NCBI GenBank assembly: GCA_026712715.1
Contig: JAPOPW010000063.1
Span: 1 to 55,985, forward strand
Source of the DNA: Immundisolibacterales bacterium
GTDB taxonomy: Bacteria; Pseudomonadota; Gammaproteobacteria; HK1
DNA length: 55,985 nt
Reading direction: 5' to 3'
How positions within the stretch are numbered: position 1 is the stretch's first letter; each line of letters opens with the position of its first letter. The notes under the pieces were generated by a model that saw only the letters and a program-made list of their open reading frames with translations, did not search any database and was not told where the DNA came from. Shown here piece by piece: positions 45,096 to 53,137 of the stretch. A program made the translations under genes and the position numbers.

Positions 45096-45797
45096 ATGGA
45101 TGAGAAACCATCGATGGTCACGATCGGGGTGGCGATCGGCTCGCCGGCCCGGGCTGCCATGCTCGACGCCCTGGTCGCAGGGCACGCGCTGACGGCCACC
45201 GAGCTCGCCCGGGTCGCGCGGGTCGCGCCCGCCACGGCGAGCACGCACCTCGAGAAGCTGCTCCGGTCCGGGCTGCTTTCCCGCGAGCGGCACGGGCGGC
45301 ATCGCTACTTCCGGATCGCGGGGCCCGAGGTCGCCGAGGCCCTCGAGGTACTCGGCCGCTTGGGGGCGGAGAGGGCGGCGCCGAAGCCGCCGACGTCGAG
45401 GGAGCAGAAGGCCATTCACCGTGCGCGCCTTTGCTATGACCACTTCGCGGGCGAGCTCGGCGTCGCGATGACCTCCGCCATGGTCGACAACGGGTGGCTC
45501 GTGCCCGAGGACCGCGACTTCCAGCTCACCGAGGCAGGGGAAACCTTCTTCGCCGAGCTCGGAATCGACCTCGATGCCGCCCGTTCGAAGCGGCGCATGT
45601 TCGCGCGGCAGTGCCTCGACTGGAGCGAACGACGGCCGCACCTCGCGGGCTCCCTCGGGGCCGCCCTCGCGGAGCGGGCCTTCGACGAAGGCTGGGTGAA
45701 GCGAACCAGGCAACCACGCGAGGTCGAAATCACGAGGCACGGCGAAACCGTGCTGGAGCGCCACTTCGGCTTCTCGCACCCGTTCTCGTCGAGTTGA
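45096..45797 (+). CDS. ArsR-family transcriptional regulator
   Basis: A 233-residue protein. Residues about 10-95 are an ArsR winged helix: IGSPARAAMLDALVAGHALT, ATELARVARVAPATASTHLE (recognition helix), LLRSGLLSRERHGRHRYFRI (wing). The remaining 140 residues are a ligand-binding-like C-terminal part (YDHFAGELGVAM, then ARQCLDWSERRPHLAGSLG) found in long ArsR members. ATG 45096 follows the palindrome with no ribosome site, so it may be leaderless or start at ATG 45114. Probably represses itself and the divergent DUF6058 gene. Confidence 0.82.
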   Translation: MDEKPSMVTIGVAIGSPARAAMLDALVAGHALTATELARVARVAPATASTHLEKLLRSGLLSRERHGRHRYFRIAGPEVAEALEVLGRLGAERAAPKPPTSREQKAIHRARLCYDHFAGELGVAMTSAMVDNGWLVPEDRDFQLTEAGETFFAELGIDLDAARSKRRMFARQCLDWSERRPHLAGSLGAALAERAFDEGWVKRTRQPREVEITRHGETVLERHFGFSHPFSSS

Positions 45798-45918
45798 GCA
45801 GCTCCCGCTCCGCACGACGAAACTTCGTTCGAAGCGGGCGGGCCACGAGGCTCTCGGCTCCTTGACAATGCCAACCTTCCGAAGAAGAGTTAGCCCGACT
45901 TAGCTAGGCGAGAAGCGG

Positions 45919-46173
45919 ATGAAGTTCAACATGCACGAGGCGAAGTCGCAGCTCTCGCGGCTCGGCCGGTTGGCGTGGGAGGGGGAGGAAATCGTGATCG
46001 CCAAGGCCGGCGAGCCCTGGCTGCGCCTCGAGCCCTATCGTGAGCGGCGAGCCGGGCGCAAGCTGGGGGTGTGGAAGGGGCAGGTTCGGATCGCTCCCGA
46101 CTTCGACGAGACCCCGCAGGAAGTCATCGATTCGTTCCACGACTCGAACCTGTTCCCCGGCGAGGATGCGTAG
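45919..46173 (+). CDS. Phd-type antitoxin (first copy)
   Basis: An 84-residue Phd/YefM-like antitoxin: MKFNMHEAKSQLSRLGRLAW, EEIVIAKAGEPWLRLEPY and the acidic end DETPQEVIDSFHDSNLFPGE. Its TAG shares one base with the GTG start of the PIN toxin gene. A paralogue with about 80 percent identity lies at 49663-49917. Confidence 0.88.
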   Translation: MKFNMHEAKSQLSRLGRLAWEGEEIVIAKAGEPWLRLEPYRERRAGRKLGVWKGQVRIAPDFDETPQEVIDSFHDSNLFPGEDA

Positions 46174-46553
46174 TGGCGCGCCTTCTCCTCGACACCCATG
46201 TCGTGCTGTGGGCGCTCGCCGAGCCCGCGAAGCTTGCCCGAGCGGCCCGAGCGGCGCTCGAGGACGCGCAGAACGACGTCCTCGTGAGCGTGGTCAGCGC
46301 GTGGGAGATCGCCATCAAGCGCGCGCATGGGAAGCTGGACGCGCCGGGCGATCTCGAGGCCGCGATCCGGATGCAGGGTTTCGAGCCCCTTCCCTTGACG
46401 TTCCACCATGCGGAGCAGGCGGGTGGCCTCCCACCTCATCACCGCGACCCCTTCGACCGGGCGCTGATCGCCCAGGCCCGGGCCGAAGGGCTCATCCTCG
46501 TCACCCGGGACTCCAACATTTCGCTCTACGGCGTCCGCACCCTTGCCGCGTGA
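46173..46553 (+). CDS. vapC: PIN-domain toxin (VapC-like) paired with Phd
   Basis: A 126-residue PIN protein from GTG 46173-46175. LLLDTHVVLWALAEP (Asp), VVSAWEIAIKRAHGKLD (Glu), HHRDPFDRALIAQARAEG (Asp) and LVTRDSNISLYGVRTL (Asp) give all four acidic positions, so the ribonuclease should be active. It overlaps the antitoxin stop by one base. A deleted copy lies at 49917-50099. Confidence 0.88.
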   Translation: MARLLLDTHVVLWALAEPAKLARAARAALEDAQNDVLVSVVSAWEIAIKRAHGKLDAPGDLEAAIRMQGFEPLPLTFHHAEQAGGLPPHHRDPFDRALIAQARAEGLILVTRDSNISLYGVRTLAA

Positions 46554-46604
46554 ACCACGCGGCGGCCGATACGGACTACTTTGACAACCGCAAGAGGTAA
46601 CCTC

Positions 46605-47222
46605 GTGAGCTACACCCTCCACAACCGGCCGGGCTCCGGCGGGTTCGTCGTCGAGGCGGCGCTGACCCTGGCGGACGCGCCGTTCGAGCTGATCGAGCTC
46701 GACTCGAAGACGGGAACGCCGTTGCCGGAGAGCTTCCGTGCAACCAATCCCTGGGGCCAGGTGCCGACCTTGATTCTGCCGGACGGGACGACGATGACGG
46801 AGACGTCGGCGATCCTCATCCTCCTCGCGCTCCGCTTCCCGGAAAAGCGCCTCGCGCCACCGCCCGGAACACCGGCGCATGCGGCGTTCCTGCGCTGGAC
46901 GATCTTTGCGAACGTGAACCTCTACGAGGCGGTGATACGACGGGGCTATCCGTGCCGGTTCACGGACGACCGCCAAGGGTACGACGCGCTGCGGAGCGCC
47001 GCGATTCGCCGCATGGACGAGGCGCTGGCCCTCGTCGACGCGCATGTCGAGGGGCCCTTCCTGCTCGGCGAGGCGATGTCCATTGCGGACGTCTACCTCG
47101 CGATGCTCCTCGCCTGGCATCGCGGCGACGTCGAGTTGCCTCGGCTTTCCCCGATTGTGGCGGCGGTACGCGAACATCGCGTCGTCGGGCCAATCTGGCG
47201 GCGTCACTACGGGGAACGGTAG
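46605..47222 (+). CDS. Glutathione S-transferase family protein
   Basis: A 205-residue GST. Start chosen at GTG 46605 (VSYTLHNRPGSGG) because AGAGGTAA lies 8 nt upstream; a TTG eight codons earlier is possible. The thioredoxin-like half has NPWGQVPTLILPDG (cis-Pro) and MTETSAILILLA (Ser of the gamma-glutamyl site). The helical half ends with GPFLLGEAMSIADVYLAMLL. Conjugates glutathione or acts as an isomerase. Its 3' end overlaps the convergent dehI by 16 bp. Confidence 0.87.
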   Translation: MSYTLHNRPGSGGFVVEAALTLADAPFELIELDSKTGTPLPESFRATNPWGQVPTLILPDGTTMTETSAILILLALRFPEKRLAPPPGTPAHAAFLRWTIFANVNLYEAVIRRGYPCRFTDDRQGYDALRSAAIRRMDEALALVDAHVEGPFLLGEAMSIADVYLAMLLAWHRGDVELPRLSPIVAAVREHRVVGPIWRRHYGER

Positions 47223-48100
47223 GGCGGGATCGCGGGTCGCCGGCGGACCGCTCCGTCATCCCGGCCCGCTCGGTCCGGTGGCAGCGCCTCGAGGATGAGG
47301 GTTCCGAATCCGACCATCTGCGGACTCGTGCCGCGATAGGTCCGGATCGCCGAGAGGACGGCCGCGGTATTGCCGGGCGGGAGCGGCGCGGGCTCATCCG
47401 GAGGCGCAAGCGTCGCGAGGACGGACGGGGCGACGGCAGTGATCCGGTCCGCGATCCGTTCGCAGGCGTCGAGCACCGCGGGGTCGCGGAGGAGCGGCAC
47501 GAGCGAAGCGGAGAGATGGGCAAGGAAGCCCGGCCAATGGGCAAGGATGCGCCAGAGCCCGGGAATGAACACCTCGCCGGAAAGATCGGTCTCGAAAGTC
47601 GCGAGCACGGCCCGGTTCTCGGGCGTCATCGCCGCGGCAGGGACCATGCCGGGCATGGCCGGCAAGGGCGCCGGCAGATCGGCCGGCTCCAGAGTGACCA
47701 TGGGGGCCACGCCGGGACTTTCTTCCTCGAGCAGGCGGGCAAGGCAGGCGGCGACGACGAGATTGATCGGGCTTACCCGGGTGAAGCACTCGCAGACCGT
47801 CCGGATCGCCGCAAGACCCGCGGCATCGACCCCGAGACGGCCGAGCGCCTCCCGGGAGAGCCGTGGCAGCGGCGGCAACTCGGCGACGTCGACACGCTGC
47901 CAGGCGAGGCGCTGGACGGCGCCGGAGAGGAGGGCCGGGCGCAGGATCCGCCAGGCCCAGGGCAGGAGGCCCGGATAGACGGCGAGGTGCCGGAAGAGCG
48001 ACGAGACGTAAGGGACCGCGTACGTCCGGCGGATCTCCTCGTAGACGAGCGCGACATCGCCCGTCGCCTCCACTTCCGCGATTTCCCGAAATTGCGCCAT
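47207..48100 (-). CDS. DehI-family (group I 2-haloacid dehalogenase-like) protein
   Basis: A 297-residue protein resembling the DehI family, helical proteins with two pseudo-repeats. FREIAEVEATGDVALVYEEI, LFRHLAVYPGLLPWAWRILR and, in the second half, GLWRILAHWPGFLAHLSASL show the repeated R.LA..PG.L.W..L pattern. True DehI hydrolyses D- and L-haloacids, but most family members are uncharacterised and the catalytic Asp was not located with confidence. It follows the truncated DUF6058 copy and is convergent with the GST gene. No dehalogenase function is claimed. Confidence 0.7.
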   Translation of the reverse strand: MAQFREIAEVEATGDVALVYEEIRRTYAVPYVSSLFRHLAVYPGLLPWAWRILRPALLSGAVQRLAWQRVDVAELPPLPRLSREALGRLGVDAAGLAAIRTVCECFTRVSPINLVVAACLARLLEEESPGVAPMVTLEPADLPAPLPAMPGMVPAAAMTPENRAVLATFETDLSGEVFIPGLWRILAHWPGFLAHLSASLVPLLRDPAVLDACERIADRITAVAPSVLATLAPPDEPAPLPPGNTAAVLSAIRTYRGTSPQMVGFGTLILEALPPDRAGRDDGAVRRRPAIPPYRSP

Positions 48101-48133
48101 GGGCGGATGACTCTACGTCCCCTTCGTTCCCGG

Positions 48134-48440
48134 TCAAGTCCGGGCCGGCTCTCGCCGCCGGAACCGTGATTCCCGTCCTCGCGTCCCGCGGGCCGGGGAA
48201 CTCCCGGTGGCCGTCCTCCGGGCGCCGCTGAACATGTAGCCGACCTCGTCCCCGAGCGCCTCGACGGGGCGCGCGCGGCGGCGACCATCGCGGTCATGCG
48301 AAGGGAGGGGAGCGACGACCAAGTCATGCGCGACCATGGCGGCGTGGACCTCGCTTGCCACTGCCACCGAATTGCCCACCGTTGTTCCGTCATCAGTTAG
48401 CCGCTTGAGGCGGCAAACGGCGATGGCGCCGCGTTGCCAC
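48134..48440 (-). pseudogene. C-terminal remnant of a second DUF6058-like gene
   Basis: The frame reads AVCRLKRLTDDGTT, ASEVHAAMVAHDLVVAPLPS, VEALGDEVGYMFSGARRTAT and ends FRRREPART, matching the last 90 residues of the gene at 44200-45021 (RLERLTDDGT, REVHAAMGEYDAIVPP, ALGDEVGYVFSSARRTAT, FRRREPART). DNA identity is roughly 70-75 percent, so the copy is old. The N-terminal two-thirds are missing. Confidence 0.6.
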
Positions 48441-48502
48441 GGGAACGGGCGTCGGGCGGTCTGCAAATTGTCGACTGACAGGCGACAGCGTAGAGTTGCG
48501 TG

Positions 48503-48832
48503 ATGATCGCATCGTTCCGGCATCGTGGGCTCAAGGCGCTCCACGATGGCAAGACGGCACTGCGTGTGGCCCCGGCCCATGTGGAGAAGCTGCGGGACAT
48601 CCTGGCCGCACTCGATCTCAGCCGCGGACCCGAGGGAATGAATCTACCTGGATACCGTCTCCACGAGCTGAAGGGACCGCTGAAGGGTCACCATGCAGTT
48701 TCGGTCCCGGGCAACTGGCGGGTGACCTTCCGGTTCGAGGATGGTTCAGCGGTCGATGTGGACTACGTCGACTATCACCAGGGAGACCGGTCATGGCGAT
48801 GCATGACCCGCCGCACCCGGGCGGTATCGTGA
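48503..48832 (+). CDS. higB: HigB-type toxin (RelE superfamily)
   Basis: A 109-residue HigB (plasmid-maintenance killer type): ASFRHRGLKALHDGKT, RDILAALDLSRGPEGMNLPG, HELKGPLKGHHAVSVPGNWR and VTFRFEDGSAVDVDYVDYH. HigB cleaves ribosome-bound mRNA. ATG 48503 is preferred to the GTG one codon upstream. It overlaps higA by 40 nt. Confidence 0.88.
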   Translation: MIASFRHRGLKALHDGKTALRVAPAHVEKLRDILAALDLSRGPEGMNLPGYRLHELKGPLKGHHAVSVPGNWRVTFRFEDGSAVDVDYVDYHQGDRSWRCMTRRTRAVS

Positions 48833-49080
48833 AGCGGCAATGCCTCGAGCCCCTGGGTCTTTCGGTGACGCGGGCGGCCAAGGGGCTGGGCGTCACGCGA
48901 CAGGCGCTCTCCGAGCTCGTGAACGAGCGCACGGGAATCTCGGTGGAGATGGCGATCCGGCTGTCGAAGGCCTTTGGCTCGACGCCCGAGACATGGTTGG
49001 GAATGCAGATGGCTTACGACCTCTGGCAGGCTCGCGAACGCGCCGGGGACATCGTGGTGGAGCGCTTCGCCGCAGCGTGA
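48793..49080 (+). CDS. higA: HigA-type antitoxin (XRE helix-turn-helix)
   Basis: A 95-residue HigA: HPGGIVKRQCLEPLGLSVTR, then ALGVTRQALSELVNERTGIS-like HTH (here KGLGVTRQALSELVNERTG), and AIRLSKAFGSTPETWLGMQ. It binds DNA through the XRE fold and neutralises HigB. Toxin-first order with a long overlap is typical for higBA. A second in-frame ATG two codons in is possible. Confidence 0.9.
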   Translation: MAMHDPPHPGGIVKRQCLEPLGLSVTRAAKGLGVTRQALSELVNERTGISVEMAIRLSKAFGSTPETWLGMQMAYDLWQARERAGDIVVERFAAA

Positions 49081-49149
49081 TCCGCGCTCGTCACGCGGTC
49101 GAGCGCGATTGGCGATCGGCGCTCGGAGTTCTTCCATCGCCGCGCGACC

Positions 49150-49581
49150 CTATTCCACGACCGGGTAGAAGGGACGGCCCCAGTCCTCGTGCGGGTTCAC
49201 CATCATGACGTCGACGAAGACGGGCATGAGAAAGGCGAGGATCGCGGCGCCGTCGCGCACCTGGTCGCGGTTGACCCGGCTGTTCCAGGTCGCGCCGCCG
49301 TGGACGATCTGGTTGCGAAGGACGTAGAGCCGGTCGAAGACGAGGCGAAGGACGCGGACGGTGTCCCGCTCCTCGAGGGCGCGCCGGAAGCGACGCCCCG
49401 ACGCCCGGAACCATTCCTCCCAGTCCTCGAACCCTTCCACTCCATTGTGGTGCTTCCAGAAGGGGGTGAACACGTACTTGTTGTGGACGAGCACCCGGAT
49501 GGGCCCCGAGAAGCTGTCCCAGATCGCATCGTAGATCCGCTGGCCGGCATCCAAGGCCGCGACCTTCTTGAAGAATCCGCC
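49150..49581 (-). pseudogene. Truncated copy of the HEPN-like protein gene
   Basis: From about 49581 to the stop at 49150 the peptide matches residues about 79-220 of the intact protein at 50890-51552, starting at FFKKVAALDAGQRIYD and ending WGRPFYPVVE. The nucleotide match is about 95 percent over roughly 410 bp. The N-terminal third is replaced by unrelated Arg/Ala-rich sequence ([16 protein letters not shown]). The RN-xxx-H motif is kept. It could still be expressed from the ATG at 49626 but is probably a decaying duplicate. Confidence 0.6.
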
Positions 49582-49662
49582 GACTTCGCCCGGCGCCCGG
49601 CGCCTTGCCAATGCCCCGGTGCGCACGGAGACTTGGGCTGACTCGGCCAGGAACCAGACTGG

Positions 49663-49917
49663 ATGAAGGTCAACATGCGTGAGGCGAAGTCACAGCTCTC
49701 CCGGTTGGGCAGGCTGGCCTGGGAGAGAGAGGAAATCGTGATAGCCAAGGCTGGCGATCCTTACCTGCGTCTTGAGCCCTATCGCGAGCGGCGGGCCAAG
49801 CGCGAGTTCGGGATGTTGAAGGGCCAGATCCGGGTCACCCCGGACTTCGACGAGACACCTCGGGAAGACATCGATTCGTTCCACGAATCGAACCTGTTCC
49901 CCGGCGAGGACGAGTAG
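49663..49917 (+). CDS. Phd-type antitoxin (second copy)
   Basis: An 84-residue paralogue of the antitoxin at 45919: MKVNMREAKSQLSRLGRLAW, EEIVIAKAGDPYLRLEPY, DETPREDIDSFHESNLFPGE. It is intact, but its toxin partner is internally deleted. It may persist as an anti-addiction factor against the intact first module. Confidence 0.85.
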   Translation: MKVNMREAKSQLSRLGRLAWEREEIVIAKAGDPYLRLEPYRERRAKREFGMLKGQIRVTPDFDETPREDIDSFHESNLFPGEDE

Positions 49918-50099
49918 CGCCGAACTTCCTGCTGGACCCCCATGCCGTGCTGTGGGCACCCGCCGAGCCCTCGAAGCTCAGTCGGCCGGCCGGAACGGCA
50001 CCGGAGGATGCCGAGAACGAGGTCTACGTCAGCGCCCCCAACTCCAACATTCCGCTCCTCGGAGTCCGCACGCTGGCGGCCTGGACGACGCGGAAGTAG
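49917..50099 (+). pseudogene. Internally deleted PIN toxin (second copy)
   Basis: Sixty codons in frame: NFLLDPHAVLWAPAEPSKLS, then ENEVYVSAP joined directly to NSNIPLLGVRTLAA. Compared with the intact toxin at 46173, about 65 residues are missing between VLVSV and DSNISLYG, removing the Glu and third Asp of the active site. The GTG start is also lost by a 2-base deletion after TAG. It cannot be functional. Confidence 0.72.
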
Positions 50100-50160
50100 A
50101 GTGCCTCTCCTTACTCGCGAACAGGACGTTTCGTCGCGCCTGTAGCGCCGCCAGCGGTCC

Positions 50161-50379
50161 TCACTCGAACTCCGAACGCGGCACCCCGGATTGTCGGATA
50201 ATCGACATCAAGGTTCCGGTGCGCAACTCCCGATGGTCGGGAATCGGGACGGTAGTTGCACCCTGCGGGCCGGCCTTCTGCATCGCGATATGACTGCCGC
50301 GTCGCCTTACCTCCACGAAACCATGGAACGCGAGGATCCGGCGGACCTCGCGCCCGGAAAGAACGCGCAGCCTAGCCAA
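50161..50379 (-). CDS. hicA: HicA-type mRNA interferase toxin
   Basis: A 72-residue HicA (YcfA type): LSGREVRRILAFHGFVEVRR, RGSHIAMQKAG (catalytic His) and VPIPDHRELRTGTLMSIIRQ. The start overlaps hicB by 8 nt, antitoxin first, the reverse order of the module at 19617-20038. The two hicA genes are not close relatives. Confidence 0.88.
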   Translation of the reverse strand: MARLRVLSGREVRRILAFHGFVEVRRRGSHIAMQKAGPQGATTVPIPDHRELRTGTLMSIIRQSGVPRSEFE

Positions 50380-50593
50380 CCGCGACCTCGACGTGGGTCA
50401 CATAGACTTCGCCGCGAAGGCGCTTGTCGATCTCGTCGGCGGAGGCGGTCTCGAAGAACAGCGTCAGCGCCTCCTGAAGGTTCTCGCGCGCTTCGGCCAC
50501 GGTGTCTCCCTGGCTGGCGACATCTGCCTCGGGGCACAACGCGACGTATCCATCGCCCTCGCGCTCGACGATCGCGGTCAACCATCTGCTCAT
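50372..50593 (-). CDS. hicB: HicB-type antitoxin
   Basis: A 73-residue HicB: WLTAIVEREGDGYVALCPEA, DVASQGDTVAEARENLQEAL, TLFFETASADEI. ATG 50591-50593 is preceded by GGGAG-like sequence. It is a compact HicB lacking a DNA-binding domain. The 296 bp upstream (50594-50889) contain no recognised gene and probably hold the promoter. Confidence 0.87.
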   Translation of the reverse strand: MSRWLTAIVEREGDGYVALCPEADVASQGDTVAEARENLQEALTLFFETASADEIDKRLRGEVYVTHVEVAVG

Positions 50594-50889
50594 CCCGTAT
50601 CTCCCTCGCGCATCGCGGGTACCGCGTACACGATAGCCGTCTTGGGTTCGGCCGGCACGCACCGGCCCCTGGCAAGTTGTCGGATGTTCTCGGTGTATAT
50701 CGAAACCGTCCCCAATCGTAACCCGTTTCCTCGATTCCGCGTTGCCAAGGATGGCACGAGGCCGCCGGAAGGGGCGATGCCCGTGTCGCTGATGACGAGG
50801 AGCGAGCCGCGGGCGTCTCCAGGATGAGTCAGCACGGCGTCGAGGGGATTGGCGAACAGTGCTTGGGGCTCGTCCTCTGCCGCGGGGCC

Positions 50890-51552
50890 CTATTCCACGA
50901 CCGGGTAGAAGGGGTGTCCCCAGTCCTCGTGCGGGTGGTCCATCATGACGTCGACGAAGACGGGCATGAGAAAGGCGAGGATCGCGGCGCCGTCGCGCAC
51001 CTGGTCCCGGTTGACCCGGCTGTTCCAGGTCGCGCCGCCGTGGACGATCTGGTTGCGAAGGACGTAGAGCCGGTCGAAGACGAGGCGAAGAACGCGGACC
51101 GTGTCCCGCTCCTCGAGGGCGCGCCGGAAGCGACGCTCCGACGCCCGGAACCATTCCTCCCAGTCCTCGAACCCTTCCACTCCATTGTGGTGCTTCCAGA
51201 AGGGGGTGAACACGTACTTGTTGTGGAGGAGCACCCGGATGGGTCCCGAGAAGTTGTCCCAGATCGCGCCGTAGATGCGCTGGCCGGCATCCAGGACCAC
51301 GACCCGGTGGAAGAAATCCTTGAAGGCGTCCCGCTCGGGAGCCGCCGCGTTCTGGACCTCCTCCTCGTCCGCATAGGCCGCGTTGAACCCGATCCAGAGG
51401 AAGAGGAACCGCGCGTCGTCGTCGCCCGCGGCCTCGGCCCGCCCGATCCAACTGATCGCCCGGTGCACCCGCAGCCCCATCGTCTCCGGAAACCCGCCGC
51501 GCAGCTCCCGCTGCTTGGCCTTCAGGACGGTGTGGGTGAGGGGCGTTTGCAT
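50890..51552 (-). CDS. HEPN-like domain protein
   Basis: A 220-residue protein. The central and C-terminal helices contain LYVLRNQIVHGGATW, where Arg166-Asn167 and His171 form the R(N)x3-4H motif of HEPN ribonucleases. The first part (RVHRAISWIGRAEA, ARFLFLWIGFNAAYAD) also matches HEPN-like family starts. HEPN proteins are common in toxin, abortive-infection and CRISPR-linked systems. No minimal nucleotidyltransferase partner is adjacent. A truncated near-identical copy lies at 49150-49581 in the same orientation, so the gene was duplicated recently. Function unknown. Confidence 0.7.
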   Translation of the reverse strand: MQTPLTHTVLKAKQRELRGGFPETMGLRVHRAISWIGRAEAAGDDDARFLFLWIGFNAAYADEEEVQNAAAPERDAFKDFFHRVVVLDAGQRIYGAIWDNFSGPIRVLLHNKYVFTPFWKHHNGVEGFEDWEEWFRASERRFRRALEERDTVRVLRLVFDRLYVLRNQIVHGGATWNSRVNRDQVRDGAAILAFLMPVFVDVMMDHPHEDWGHPFYPVVE

Positions 51553-51755
51553 GGTTCACGCTTCTCGTCGCGGCAGGCTGCCGGACCGTCCGGCGAAACC
51601 GGGGAGACTCCGAGGCTCCGCATCGACCCCCTCATCGTCCGCTACCGCCGGCCCTCCTTCATGAGGGCTCAGCTACCGGAACTTCAGCAACATTCCGCCG
51701 GTGATACAAGCAGGCTGGATTGACCCGGTGCACCTACCCGCACATACTCACTTTC

Positions 51756-51980
51756 ATGGAAGTTGCTGCCGCACCCGTCAAGACGTACAAGTACCGGTTC
51801 AAGGTTGACGGAAGGGTGGTCCATCACGGCATCACCACGGACCTGCAGCGCCGCGAACGTGAACACCAGCGCCGATGGCCGGACGGAATCATCGAGCAGG
51901 TCGGCAAGCCTACCTCTCACCGCGACGCTTGGGAGTGGGAGAGAGAGCAGACGCTACCCGGTTCCGCCACAGCCGTCTGA
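51756..51980 (+). CDS. Small GIY-YIG-like protein
   Basis: A 74-residue protein from ATG 51756. KYRFKVDGRVVHHGITTDLQ, then RREREHQRRWPDGIIEQVG and AWEWEREQ, resembles the short group in which the GIY-YIG core is reduced (GIT.D..RRE.EH). The Tyr/Arg/Glu geometry cannot be checked from sequence alone. It precedes the SIR2-like gene by 37 bp and may be its operon partner. Confidence 0.55.
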   Translation: MEVAAAPVKTYKYRFKVDGRVVHHGITTDLQRREREHQRRWPDGIIEQVGKPTSHRDAWEWEREQTLPGSATAV

Positions 51981-52017
51981 CCGTCCGCTGTCCGATTCGA
52001 GCGACCCGGGCCGGAAC

Positions 52018-53043
52018 GTGCCGCCGCCAACTCCGCCGAAATACGTATACGTTACCGGCGCCGGTTTCACGCGTGCGTTCGTTCCGGATGCGCCCCTCCT
52101 TGTCGATGACTTCGACAACGACGGCCTCGTAGACAAAGTTCGCGGCCTGCCCAACGCGAGTCGGCTGCTTGAATGGGAGCGGAACCGGCACCCCGACGGG
52201 TTCATCAACATTGAGCGCCTGATGACCCGGCTCGACCAGCTCATGCCCTATGACCTCAGCCAGAACGCCGCCGACGAGTACAGGCTCCTGCTAACGGAAC
52301 TCAGGCGGGCGTTTCTCCTCCGTCTCTCCAGAGCCAGACAGGGCCACGTTGCCAGTCATCACTTCGACGCATTCGCCGACCGTTGCGCCGCGAACGAGTC
52401 TGACATCATCACCTTCAACTACGACGACTTTCTCGATGAAGCGCTCAGGCGTACCGAGGTGTGGACTCCCGAATGGGGATACGGGTTCTTCTGCCGGACC
52501 TCGCTGGACGCCGTCTCCCCCGTAGGCCACCGTGCGCCACCCTCCGGTCCGCGGCTGCTGAGACTGCACGGGTGTGTCAACTGGCGGCCCCGGCTCGGGC
52601 ACACCGAGCCGTTTGCGCTCGACTCGATTGTGCACCACCACGAATGGCAGGGCGACTGGGGCACGCGCTATCCATTCTCCCTCATAGACCAACACCTCGA
52701 ATCCGAACCGCTCATCGTGCCGCCGGTGCTCTCCAAGTCTGGTCTCGTCGCCCAGCCCGTCCTGCGCCTCGTGTGGACCCTCGCGTTCGAGACCTTGGCC
52801 GAAGCGGAGAACATCACGTTCATCGGCTACTCCTTCCCGTCCACTGACCTGGCGGCCCGGACCCTCTTCTCCGAAGCCCTGCGGGACCTGCCGCGCGAGA
52901 AAATGAGCGTGGTCGACCTCGCCACCGAAGAAGTCGAGATCGACCGGTTCAAGGCCAGATACCGAAGCGTCCTCGGTGAGATTCCCGATCATCGGTTCTC
53001 GTTCGATGGGGCTGAATCGTGGATTCGTTCCCTTGTTGAGTGA
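52018..53043 (+). CDS. SIR2-like domain protein
   Basis: About 341 residues from GTG 52018; no ATG is well placed, so the start is uncertain. Sirtuin-like blocks typical of bacterial defence SIR2 proteins are clear: YVTGAGFTRAF (NAD loop, 11-21), ITFNYDDFLDEAL (131-143), LRLHGCVNW (181-189, with the KLHGSxNW-type His) and ITFIGYSFPSTDLAAR near residue 275. Such proteins deplete NAD during phage infection (Thoeris ThsA, DSR, SIR2-APAZ). No partner of those systems is present. It converges on the DndD-like operon 94 bp away, and the small GIY-YIG-like gene precedes it. Confidence 0.8.
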   Translation: MPPPTPPKYVYVTGAGFTRAFVPDAPLLVDDFDNDGLVDKVRGLPNASRLLEWERNRHPDGFINIERLMTRLDQLMPYDLSQNAADEYRLLLTELRRAFLLRLSRARQGHVASHHFDAFADRCAANESDIITFNYDDFLDEALRRTEVWTPEWGYGFFCRTSLDAVSPVGHRAPPSGPRLLRLHGCVNWRPRLGHTEPFALDSIVHHHEWQGDWGTRYPFSLIDQHLESEPLIVPPVLSKSGLVAQPVLRLVWTLAFETLAEAENITFIGYSFPSTDLAARTLFSEALRDLPREKMSVVDLATEEVEIDRFKARYRSVLGEIPDHRFSFDGAESWIRSLVE

Positions 53044-53137
53044 GCCGACGAGACGAGCCATCCGCAACGCCGTACGCCCTCAGCCTAGATGTCGAGGGTG
53101 CAGCGCAGTCGTGCGTTGGAACTTGTCGCCGAGCAGG

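Noticed and set aside
49100..51600. Possible CRISPR or insertion sequence because of repeats
   Set aside because: The repeats are two copies of one protein-coding segment in direct orientation; there are no spacers, terminal inverted repeats or transposase.
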